A DNA stretch of 64,000 nucleotides from Congeria kusceri (taxonomy: Eukaryota; Mollusca; Bivalvia; Myida; Dreissenidae), in NCBI GenBank assembly GCA_027627225.1, contig CM051027.1:88272451-88336450 (forward strand), in the 5' to 3' direction. Positions 1-10,182 of the stretch are shown here, one piece after another. The notes under the pieces are model-generated. The model did not search any database, had not been told where the DNA came from, and saw only the letters and a program-made list of their open reading frames with translations. The first letter of the stretch is position 1. Every line of letters begins with the position of its first letter. The translations under genes were made by a program, and so were the position numbers.

Positions 1-345
1 AAATATATTTTTTTTAAACGTAGTAAACTTTTTGCGTAGTTCATAAAACAAAAAATCCTTGTTTTAATAATTTCTTGGAGAAAGGTTACATTTGTTGAAA
101 TCATTTACTCATGAACAGGCTCTTGCGTAACGAACTGACTGGGAAATATAAATGCCATATGAAGGACTCTTAGGAATATTACCATCTAAGAAAGGGAAAT
201 TAACAATATCAAAATTGAAATCATCACGTTTGTCATACAGACTAGTTTGCACTTTGTTGTTACTAATCGTTAGATGTGAATCTAGAAATGTAGCATCAGT
301 ACTCGAAGAACTGGATTTATTTATTGTAAGTTAGAAAACAAAACA
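1..345 (-). pseudogene. Retroelement reverse-transcriptase C-terminal fragment, decayed
   Basis: Reading the minus strand from about 340 down to 1 gives a recognisable peptide: a TFLDSHLTIS stretch, then YDKRDDFNFDIVNFPFLDG, then PSYGIYISQSVRYARACS, and later ELRKKFTTF. This order is typical of the C-terminal part of a reverse-transcriptase-like protein carried in many copies by marine invertebrate genomes (recalled, not searched). The frame is broken by a TGA right after the ARACS residues and by a TAA about 18 codons later, and the copy runs off the window edge. It is therefore a dead fragment. A forward ORF at 152-334 is only its antisense shadow. Confidence 0.72.
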
Positions 346-715
346 AAATCTTTATGCTCAGAAAAGTTAAATATTTCTTGTGTAACACTTTTATTGTTTG
401 ATGATGTTGTTTATTGAGAATTTCGAAATCAGTATTGTGCTCCCATCAGTTTATCATTCTCTCATAATTTACTCTGGAGATTTGTAGCGTACATTCATAT
501 ATAATTACTGACATTTGTTGTTGGATATTCCAGATCACCTCTTTTGTCTTGTTTGTAACAAAAATTAATGTGTACATGTTTTGTTTATGTCCATATTTAA
601 ATGGCATGAATAGCCAGGTAGTTGTGTGAATTAACTAGTAACATTTTTACCCTGTGTTTACCCTGTGTGGGGGTATGTATGTGTATATGTATGTGCGTAT
701 GTTTGGATTCTTGTC
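346..715. other. AT-rich sequence, no feature seen
   Basis: No coding frame, RNA gene or clear repeat is visible here. The end (about 668-705) is a GT-rich stretch leading into the repeat that follows. Confidence 0.5.
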
Positions 716-1727
716 TGGACAGTAACCTTGTCCAGCATTTGAGGATTTTCAAATAACTTGGCAGAAATGTTGAGCATAATGAGACAGTGTGTAGCGCACA
801 AGAACCTGGTCCCTATCAAAGTTCAAGGTCACACTTAAAGGTCAAATGTTAAATATTAAGAATTTAAGCCAAAGACCCTGTCCGGAGCACAATTTTGTCC
901 AGCATGGAAGAAATTTCAAATAACTTGGCACAAGTGTTAAGCATGGTGAGACGGTGTGTGTTGCACACAAGAACCAGGTCCCTAGGTCCAAGGTCAAGGT
1001 CATGCTTCAAATGTCAAATATACGGATTTAAGCCATAGACCCTATCTAGAGCATAATTTTGTCCTGCAGAGAAGGAATTTCAGATAACTTGGCTGAAGTG
1101 CTTAGAGTTGTGAGACGTTGTGTCACACGTAAGAATCAGGTCCCTAGGTCCAAGGTCAAGATCAAAAGTCAAATATAAGAATTTAAGCCACAGATAATGT
1201 CCGGAGCATAATTTTTTCAAGCAGTGAAGGATTTTCAAATTATTTGACAGAAGTGCTAAGCATGGTGAGATGGTGTGTTGCATGCAAGAATCCTGTCCCT
1301 TGATTAAAGGTCAAGGTCACAGTTAAAAGGTCAAAGGTCAAATATAACAATTTAAGCCATAGACCCTGTCGGGGGCGGAGCATAATGTTGTCTTGCAGGG
1401 AAGGATTTTCAAATAACTAGGCGATGATAAGCATACCACTTACATGCTCTTCGGCCAAGGTCTGTGGGTCAAAGGTTACACTTAAAAGGTCAAATATTAG
1501 AATAAACTTTTGGTAGGAAGCATCATTTTTGCCAACAAGTAAGGAAAATAATAACTTGGTGGGAATGAAGATCATTATGAGGCAGTGTGTCACAACAACA
1601 AACAGCTGTGTTGCTCAAATCTCAAGATATTTGTCCAGGGCATAACATTGTACTCTGAAATTGTTTTCCCTTCCTCTGACAAGCATATGCTTTAGGGGCA
1701 TATGTCACATTCTGTGACAAGCCTTGT
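716..1727. repeat. Diverged tandem repeat, ~160-bp unit with GGTCAAGGTCA block
   Basis: About six diverged units each contain the order 'TGTCCAGCAT', 'TTCAAATAACTTGGC', 'GTGAGACGGTGTG', 'CAAGAACCAGGTCCCTAGG', 'CCAAGGTCAAGGTCA', 'AAGGTCAAAT'. The block ends at about 1679-1727 with ACAAGCATATGCTT and a small hairpin formed by GTCACA and TGTGAC. The same unit type occurs at 45830-46270 and 49792-49950. No ORF is maintained. Confidence 0.75.
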
Positions 1728-2955
1728 TGTTTAATACAGTTTTATGGTTAAAACAATAATGTTTAAAGGTTTTGGTTTAACCTGAATGCAGACAGTATAA
1801 TTACTATTACAAGTATCATAAAGAAGTATTTTATACACTATACAATATGTATTGTTATAAAAATGACTGCATACATGTTGATATAGTTTAATTCACTTTG
1901 TTTGATTGTCTCTTTTTACATTATTTTGATGTTTATAGTATAGATTGTTGGGAATTGGTAAAAGTTTATTGATCATTCTGGATGCATCTTGAACCAAGGA
2001 TGATCATACAAAAAGGAATCTATTAAAAAAATATTCCTTTAGTGACCCTCTACCAAATTCCTTTAAATTATTTTGATTCCTTAAAAAACATGGCCGCTAG
2101 GGAGGCGGGACAGTTTTCCTTATATGGCTATATTAAAATCTTAAACAATCTTTTTGTTAAAAGCCATTATGATGCTTTATATATCAAGTTTTGATAATTC
2201 ATATGCAACAAATTGAACTTATGTTAAGCTTTTACTTTAAATCTATTTGTTTGGGATTGGGTTTGTTCTTGCTTCTGCTTTCATAACCTAATTATGCTAT
2301 GTATTGGTGAAATATTTTACAATTTCATCTGGAAAGCATACACATTTAAAGCTGCGATATCACCATTTTTGCACTGATCCTCAGGGTAAACATACATGGT
2401 TGATTGTACAAGTTATCTCCCTTTATTATTATTGTTACTAAGATACATGTACATTGCCAGTCATGTTCTTTTCGAATTTAGGCAAGGTTTTTCTGAAGCC
2501 ACATAAGTCACACTATTGTACAGTTATTACCTCTGGACCCATTTAGCCAAAATAATGTGGCCAGTTGAATGAGAATTATTTTTAAGTGGTGTTTGCGTTA
2601 TAAAATTGACAATTGATAGGATTGTATCAATAACCATAATAATGCAGTGGTCAATCTAAGTGGTATTGTAAAAAATGTTATTTTACAAATATGTTATTAA
2701 ATTGGTAATGTATTCTTGTTAACAATTATTTTTTATTGATCAGAAAGCATCATCTGGTAAAAGTGATAAAAGGACTTCCTTAAAACATTCTTGACTTGAA
2801 TAACCTGTCCTTGTTCAAATCAGTTGAAAAGGTTTAAAATGATAAATAAAACTGAAAGCATTCTAAGAGTTGTTAACTCCTGTGAATATGCTGCAAATGC
2901 TAATTAATTGGAGAATTCTGGGTTTGTTGCCCATATGGTATACTAGTAGATGTTT
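1728..2955. other. AT-rich intergenic sequence with one relic repeat unit
   Basis: Around 2025-2165 one degraded unit reads 'AGTGACCCTCTACCAAATTC', then 'AAACATGGCCGCTAGGGAGG', then 'TTATATGGCTATATT'. It is the same unit as the tandem block at 63060-64000. Nothing else is recognised. Confidence 0.55.
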
Positions 2956-3420
2956 TTAGCTTGACTATTGAAAGAATAGGTGAGCTTTCCTACTCGCACC
3001 GGCGTCGGCGTCTGATCTTGGTTAGTGTTTATATTCAAAAGTCTTACATAAGTAATTCACTTGAAACTTGGAATATACCTTTAGTCATTAACTCCAGCAT
3101 CAGGTGCAACATTCCCCATAACTCTGTTTTGTGTTTTGTCAGACTTTTGCTGCCTTTTCACATAGATTTCCTGGTTAAAGTATATATACCAAAGTCTTGT
3201 AGGTTGAAAACTACAAATGTTATTCACTTGAATCTTGGAATGTACCTTTGTCATAAACACCAACATCAGCTGCAACATTCCCCATAACTCTGTTATGTAT
3301 TTTGTCAGAATTTTGCCACTTTTTCACATAGATTTCCTGGTTCATATATGCACATTGGTGCACATTACCAGTCCGCATTAATTCACATCATCAGTCCACA
3401 TCCATGCATATCATCAGTAT
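2956..3420. repeat. Interspersed repeat with two internal ~165-bp units
   Basis: The element opens with AGCTTGACTATTGAAAG and a CGGCGTCGGCGTC run. It then carries two copies (about 3053-3190 and 3221-3345) sharing 'TTCACTTGAA', 'AACATTCCCCATAACTCTGT' and 'TTCACATAGATTTCCTGGTT'. ORFs across it on both strands are not credible genes. Confidence 0.65.
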
Positions 3421-3975
3421 GCATCTGCGACCTCAACCTCCGCGCAGAGATTTGACTGCTTCCGAGCATAGCTCTAATCAAATTCCTGCCGTCATAACAA
3501 ACCACGTGATGATTATCGATTTAAATCTTCTAGATATTATTTATGGTTTTAATTAGTTATTTGCTTTTTCTGTTTTCATTATTGACTGCAAACGATATAT
3601 AAAAAGTCAAATTATGTAGAAAATTAAACTAAGTTGCATTAAATAAGTAAAAGTTACAAACACGTAATCCTTCCAAATTTTGAAAGATTTTACATGTGAT
3701 GGCAGTGGTTACCGTTTACTGGTAGGGGAGGTAACTGCTGCGAGAAGTTGGCTGCGACCTTATCAGCCTGCCACCGCGCAAATCAGATATCTGCATCCAA
3801 TCACATTATCACTCCGCCCTGTGCATATTATCCATGTTTCTACACGTGCATTATCAGTCCTCGTTATTTAACATGGTATTAACGACCGTTTTATTTCCCA
3901 CTGATATAAATAGGAGCACCTTTAGTATTATCATGGTTGTAACAAATTGATTTCCAGTGTATATCACGTGCAAGA
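3421..3975. repeat. Repeat-derived sequence shared with the kinesin intron 9 region
   Basis: The stretch 3445-3540, with AGAGATTTGACTG, CAAATTCCTGCCGTCATAAC and AACCACGTGAT, reappears in diverged form at 39838-39950. CGTAATCCTTCC near 3664 is shared with 41757. The rest has no recognised feature. Confidence 0.5.
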
Positions 3976-3977
3976 CA

Positions 3978-4155
3978 ATCTGCACAGGATAATCATGGAC
4001 GGCACTTTCTGCTTTCAAGGAAGTCTCTTCTAAACATAAATGCACTGTAGGCGGAAAGTGCCATCCCAGATTAGCCTGTGCGGACTGCACAGGCTAATCC
4101 GGGATGACACTACGCACATGCATCAAGTCCGGTTTTCCCACGACGCGCCTCATAT
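3978..4155. mobile_element. Hairpin-ended MITE, truncated copy A
   Basis: This matches the full copy at 43160-43420: GGAAGTCTCTTCTAAACATA, CACTGTAGGCGGAAAGTGCC, then a palindrome around GATTAGCCTGTGCGGAC, and the end GGTTTTCCCACGACGCGCCT. The left terminal inverted repeat is mostly missing or diverged. Confidence 0.75.
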
Positions 4156-4159
4156 GTAT

Positions 4160-4196
4160 GCATGTGTATGTGTGTGTGTGCGTGTGTGTGTGTGTG
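4160..4196. repeat. TG/CG dinucleotide microsatellite
   Basis: A run of alternating TG with a few C substitutions, directly after the MITE end. Confidence 0.8.
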
Positions 4197-4317
4197 TTAG
4201 TATTTCAAAGTTTGTGGGTCCTTCCACACCAAAGCTGCATGATGTGAGGACCCAGTTTGTGTTCCAGCACCCATACATAATTTACTTGCTAGAGGCAAGG
4301 ACCCAGTTTGTGTTCCA

Positions 4318-4495
4318 GCACAGGCTAATCAAGGATGACATTTTCTGCTTTTATGGTATTTTCTGTTTCAAGGAAGTCACTTCTAAACATAAATCCACTG
4401 TAGGCAGAAAGTGTCTATCCGGATTAGCCTGTGCAGACTGCACAGTCTGATCCGGGACAACACTTTACGCAGATGCATTAAGTCTGGTTTTCGCA
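4318..4495. mobile_element. Hairpin-ended MITE, truncated copy B
   Basis: Same element as at 3978 and 43160: GCACAGGCTAATCAAGGATG, the TATGGTATTTTCTGTTTCAA centre, GGATTAGCCTGTGCAGAC and the diverged end GGTTTTCGCAGG. A direct duplication of GGACCCAGTTTGTGTTCCAG (near 4239 and 4299) lies just before it. Confidence 0.75.
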
Positions 4496-5052
4496 GGATA
4501 ATGATGTATTTTTCTTGGCTGTGAATTAAATTAGTACAGTACGAACACAACCCAGCATGATTTACAGTTCAGAGCCTTTGTGTTTGATGTTAATCTGTTT
4601 TGGTGTACGATCTCAGGCGCACTGATCAAATCTGTGCACAGTAACTCCAGATATTGTTCTCACTTCACACTGTGATACATTACTAAATGGTAAATCTCCC
4701 AACGCACATTTATATTTGGCCATATTAAAAACCTTATTGAAAAACATTATACGAGTATAATGGAATTGTCAGACATTACTGTCAATTATCCTGTCAATTA
4801 TCAATTCTTTTCAAAGGACTAATTATTGGTAAAATTGATCGGTCAGTTAAGGTCATTTGACCGATTTGTTGTTTCAATGTAACATATTGACAGTATTTCT
4901 ATTATGTGCGTTAGTAGTTTTTGCCTAGTATATACTTATTTATATGGATATTAATTAAATATGGAAAATCAGGAAAAAAGCATGTTATTATCTAGAATAG
5001 CAGCATTTTTATTCTTGATCTGTAAGTAAGCAATGTTTATATGTAACACATT
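4496..5052. other. AT-rich sequence, no feature seen
   Basis: No gene, RNA or clear repeat is visible. Confidence 0.5.
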
Positions 5053-5363
5053 ACAGACTAGAATGTCGGGCCGGCTAGCTCAGTTGGTAGAGCGCTGGAC
5101 TACAAATCCCAGGATCGCGGGTTCGATTCACAGCCCGGCCACATAACTTGTGTGGGGATTGGTCATGAAATTATTTGTACGGCCATTCTCCCCCTACCTC
5201 TGATTCAAGTAGGGCAGTTGTCAGTTACTGGCATAAGTATGTGCACTTAGTACTGGTAAACTAGCTTACCCAGGAAAAGTGTGAGTAGGTTAACTGACCG
5301 CCGTTATATGACTGAAATACTGTTAAATATGGCGAAAAATCCAAACAAACAAACAGACTAGAA
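5053..5363 (+). mobile_element. tRNA-headed SINE with intact 11-bp target site duplication
   Basis: The element (5064-5352) starts with a tRNA-like head, continues through a roughly 200-bp body including GGGCAGTTGTCAGTTACTGG and TTAACTGACCGCCG, and ends in an AAACAAACAAAC tail. It is flanked by identical ACAGACTAGAA copies at 5053-5063 and 5353-5363, as expected for LINE-mediated insertion. The body resembles the conserved central domains of broadly distributed animal SINE superfamilies; I cannot say which one. Confidence 0.88.
5069..5141 (+). tRNA. tRNA-like head of the SINE, not a functional tRNA
   Basis: The sequence folds like a tRNA: A box TAGCTCAGTTGG, B box GGTTCGATTC, and acceptor arms GGCCGGC/CCCGGCC with 6 of 7 pairs. 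The anticodon loop CTACAAA would give ACA (Cys codon TGT), and the anticodon stem has an extra C. Because it is fused to a SINE body inside a target duplication, it should be read as an internal Pol III promoter and not as a cellular tRNA gene. Confidence 0.75.
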
Positions 5364-6394
5364 CAGCTTTATTCTGTGTGTAACTGCTTAACAAGCACTT
5401 AAATCCATTTTGTCATAATTTTATTCCTAAAACCTGAATCAGTTCAATATTGAATGACAACTTTATTATTCTAAAAGTCCTCAAAAGGTTTGTATTATCC
5501 ATAACATGAAATATGTTGGAATTTAATATTTTTGACTGCTCTATGAACATCTGTTGATTTGTATGCATGAACTTTTTACCAATCATATTTGTAACAATAT
5601 TTGTATGTCTTTTATATTATTCATTTATTCATGTTCATATAGCTCCTTACTAGGCTGATAATTGTACTGTTGTTTATGTGCTGTAACAATTTATCATTTT
5701 ATGTTACCTTCTATATACATACATGTATGTAGAAATTTGATATGAAATGTATTTTCTGTTATCTTTGTGATTGGTGTATATGAAGTTGTACTTGAAACTG
5801 ATGTGAAATTATTTGTATCTAAAATAAAAGTGGCTGGTATATACTTTGTTGTTATATTCATTACAATGTATTTCGATACATATCCATTTGGTTTAACTAT
5901 TAAACATGCTAACATGTTCATGGAAAGAGTCATGGGTTTCCAAGTTATGACTTTCCGGATATTTTCGGTACATTCCAAGTGAACACCATGCATTGTCATG
6001 CTACTAGCCATGTGCATTGAAGCTGCATTCCGTCTAAAAATATATGATTATCAAAGAATAAATGTGTTCTTTGTTTGTTTCTTGGCACCTATATGTGTGT
6101 ATATCATATGATTGATTGGATAAGAATTAGAAAATTATGGATAGTAGTCGGACGTGATTTTTATATGCCATACATGTAACATACATGTACCTGCTAATAG
6201 TAATGAAGTCAGTAATGAAGTGAAGTGTCCGGGATAGGGTAGTCCAGTATACATGTATAGTTATTGTGCTCTTTGAAACTAGCCAATACTGTCAAGGTGA
6301 TGAACCCAGGGAGGAAACAGGTAAGGTTTTAAGGCCTCAACCATAGATGGAGGAATGTTTACTATGTATAACACATGAATGCATGGTAACAGTA
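5364..6394. other. AT-rich sequence, no feature seen
   Basis: Overlapping ORFs at 5694-6017 (minus) and 5767-5982 (plus) shadow each other and show no family resemblance or splice context. Nothing is recognised. Confidence 0.5.
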
Positions 6395-9210
6395 CAGTTA
6401 GAACACAGGAACCCAGGAAATGTACTGGTATTTTCTATACCCATATACCAAAGAAATGTACAGGTATGCTCAATACCCATATGCACAGGTTTGTTCAATA
6501 CACGGGAACTAGAACATTTTCAAAACCCAGGATATGTTCAAAACCTATATACCCAAGAAATGCACAGGTATGTTCAATACCTATATACCCAGGAAATGTA
6601 CAGGTATGTTCAAAACCCATATACCTAGAAATGTACAGGTGTGTTCAATACTCATATATCCAAGAAATGCACGGGTTTGTTCAATACACAGGAACTCGGG
6701 GAAAGTCTGGAAATATACAGGTATGTTCCATACACGTACCCAGGAAATGTACAGGTACAGGTAGGTTCAAACCCCATATACCCTGGAAATATACATGTAT
6801 GTTCCATACATGTACCCAGGAAATGCACAGGTATATTCAATACCCATATACCCAGGAAATGTACAGGTATGTTCAAAACCTGTATACCCAAGAAATGCAC
6901 AGGTATTTTCAATACACAGAAACCCAGGACATGTACAGGTATGTTCAGTACACAGGAACCCAGGAAATGTACAGGTATGTTACACAGGAACCCAGGAAAT
7001 GTACAGGTATGTTCAATACAAAGGAACACAGGAAATGTACAGGTATGTTCAAAACCCATATAGCCAGGGAATGTACAGATATGTTTAGTACATATACCCA
7101 GGAAATGTACAGGTATGTTAAAAATAAATATGCCCAGGAAATGTACAGCCATGTCCAATCTGCATATAGCCTGGAATAGTGCAGGCATGTTAATATGCAT
7201 ATACCAGTACCAAGAAGTTCAATATGTAGAGGCATGTTCAGTACATTAAATACATATACACATTTAATGTACAGCATGTTCAATACACATACCCAGGAAA
7301 TGTACAGGTATGTTCGAACCCCATATACCCAGGAAATGAACAGGTATGTTTAGTACATGTACACAGAAAATGTACAGGCATATCCAGTACAGGAAATGTT
7401 CACTACATGTACCCAGGAAATGTACAGGCATATTCAGTACATGTACCCAGGAAATGTACAGGCATATTCAGTACATGTACCCAGGAAATGTTCAGTACAT
7501 GTACCCAGGAAATGTACAGGCATATTCAGTACATGTACTCAGGAAATGTTCAGTACATGTACCCAGGAAATGTACAGGCATATTCAGTACATGTACTCAG
7601 GAAATGTTCAGTACTTGTACCCAGGAAATGTGCAGTCATATTCAGTACATGTACACAGGAAATGTTCAGCACATGTACACAGGAAATGTACAGGCATATT
7701 CAGTACATGTACCCAGGAAATGTTCAGTACATGTACCCAGGAAATGTACAGGCATATTCAGTACATGTACTCAGGAAATGTTCAGTACATGTACCCAGGA
7801 AATGTACAGGCATATTCAGTACATGTACTCAGGAAATGTTCAGTACTTGTACCCAGGAAATGTGCAGTCATATTCAGTACATGTACACAGGAAATGTTCA
7901 GCACATGTACACAGGAAATGTACAGGCATATTCAGTACATGTACCCAGGAAATGTTCAGTATATGTACCCAGGAAATGTACAGGCATATTCAGTACATGT
8001 ACCCAGGAAATGTTCAGTACATGTACCCAGGAAATGTACAGGCATATTCAGTACATGTACTCAGGAAATGTTCAGTATATGTACCCAGGAAATGTACAGG
8101 CATATTCAGTACATATACCCAGGAAATGTTCAGTACATGTACCCAGGAAATGTACAGGCATATTCAGTGCATGTACCCAGGAAATGTTCAGCACATGTAC
8201 CCAGGAAATGTACAGGCATATTCAGTACATGTACCCAGGAAATGTTCAGTACATGTACCCAGGAAATGTACAGGCATATTCAGTATATGTACCCAGGAAA
8301 TGTACAGGCATATTCAGTACATGTACACAGGAAATGTTCAGCACATGTACACAGGAAATGTACAGGCATATTCAGTACATGTACTCAGGAAATGTTCAGT
8401 ACATGTACCCAGGAAATGTACAGGCATATTCAGTACATGTACTCAGGAAATGTTCAGTATTTGTACCCACAATTTTAGCAGGCATGTTTTATACATGTAC
8501 CCAGGAAATGTATAAGCATGTTCAGTTCATATACCCAGGAAATGTACAATCATGTTCAGTACACATGTACCCAAGAAATGTACAGGGATATCCTGTACAT
8601 ATACCCAGGAACTGTACAGGCATGTTTAGTACATACACCCAGGAAATATACAGGTTGTTTCAATACATATATACCCAGGAAATGTAGAGGTATGTTCAGT
8701 ACATATGTAGCCAAGTAATGTACAGGAATATTCAGTACACATTTAGCCAGGAGATGTACAGGTATGTTCAGAACAAATGTACCCAGGAAATGTACAGACA
8801 TGTTCAATATACATCTACTCAGGAGATGTACAGGTATGTTCAGTACATGTACCCAGAAAATGTACAGGGATATTCAGTACATGTACCCAGAAAATGTACA
8901 GGGATATTCAGTATATGTACCCAGAAAATGTACAGGGATATTCAGTATATGTACCCAGAAAATGTACAGGGATATTCAGTATATGTACACAGGAAATGTA
9001 CAGGGATATTCAGTATATGTACCCAGAAAATGTACAGGGATATTCAGTACATGTACCCAGAAAATGTACAGGGATATTCAGTATATGTACACAGGAAATG
9101 TACAGGGATATTCAGTATATGTACACAGGAAATGTACAGGGATATTCAGTACATGTACACAGGACATGTGCAGATACGTTCAGTACATGTACCCAGAAAA
9201 TATACAAGAA
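6395..9210. repeat. Large minisatellite, CCCAGGAAATGTACAGG-based
   Basis: There are three zones. At 6395-7345, units of about 35-40 bp contain CCCAGGAAATGTACAGGTAT. At 7346-8515 a higher-order unit of 24 + 34 = 58 bp alternates CCAGGAAATGTTCAGTACAT with CCAGGAAATGTACAGGCATA. At 8840-9170, 34-bp units contain CCCAGAAAATGTACAGGGAT. The unit has no stop codon in any plus frame, and 34 and 58 are both 1 modulo 3, so each frame cycles through the same peptides. That gives overlapping ORFs of 373-426 codons in all three plus frames. This is a property of the repeat, not evidence of a gene: no splice signals, CDS-like bias or domain support it. Confidence 0.9.
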
Positions 9211-10182
9211 AGATAATTATCACTTACAAATGAAACCATAATTGTACAATAGTAACACTTGACCTCCCCTCCACCCAAGTTAAGATAAATCTGTGCGCTC
9301 TTCAACACACAAACTATTAAAATATTGTCATTCCTCATTCGATTGAAAGCCGGGAAGGGTGGTGTTCAGTTAGCGTGAACATAATGCAGTAAAATGGGGT
9401 GTTCATTATGCGTGAAACTGGTGAAGATTTCATGCTTTGATTGGCGATTCATTGCATCAAAGTTACTTTTAAACATAACACAAAAGCAAACCAAACAGTT
9501 CAATAATGGTAATTTAGACCAGTCAAACTTAAGTATGCGTATGATACTCGGTTCTACGGTGACCATGAAAGCTGCTGCATTAGCACATAAAACGGAAGGT
9601 TAACATGTCTTTGTGCGGGTATTGCTTTAGTTTTCTCTTTTACAAATACAAAGCTGTGAACATATGTTAAAATTCTTCTAAAAGCTGTAGATCTATTTAT
9701 TACATTTGTACTGATGTATGAAGCCTTTCATCCACCTCGTTCGCTGCATTTCGTGGACTTGTAGCTCTTCCTAATTTGTTCCATTCCGCACAATGTTCGG
9801 ATGCCTCTTGGATACCACATGTATTATTGTCAAATACGGTAGGCCAGAGAGAAGTGACGCAAACATATATACTAAGCATAGCTATGTTGTTCGCCAGTTC
9901 GTAAATCACGCCGCGAGGATGGTATATCAAATTTAAACAGCAATTTTAAAATCGATAATACTGATTTTGTTAGTAAATTGCCGTTGAACGAAATAACTTC
10001 CTTATATTAACTATTGGAATACAAATACGTAAGATTAATTTTCTGAATGTTTAAACCGATAAAGGAACATTTATTGAACTTTGGATTTACCAAACACAGC
10101 CAAATGCGGGTTTCTCATTGATAAGAGAATGAAGTTTTAAACGTATAGGACAGTACATGTCAAGTCGTGGACAAAACTGCTC
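9211..10182. other. Intergenic sequence upstream of the C16orf89-like gene
   Basis: No certain gene. A minus-strand frame at 9700-9930 includes a hydrophobic stretch (MLSIYVCVTSLW) and a CpG-richer composition than its surroundings, which could be a first exon of a divergent secreted protein, but the support is thin. This interval should hold the promoter of the gene at 10183; no TATA box or other element could be pinned down. Confidence 0.35.

Noticed and set aside
5069..5141. Functional tRNA-Cys(ACA) gene
   Set aside because: Part of a SINE with target duplication and tail; the anticodon stem is irregular.
6652..7283. Minus-strand ORFs of 112-182 codons in the minisatellite
   Set aside because: Antisense reading of the same repeat.
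7346..8687. Long ORFs of 373-426 codons in three plus frames
   Set aside because: They are produced by a stop-free minisatellite whose unit length rotates the frame; no domain or splice support.
6395..9210. CRISPR-like array
   Set aside because: Eukaryotic context, units contiguous without unique spacers.
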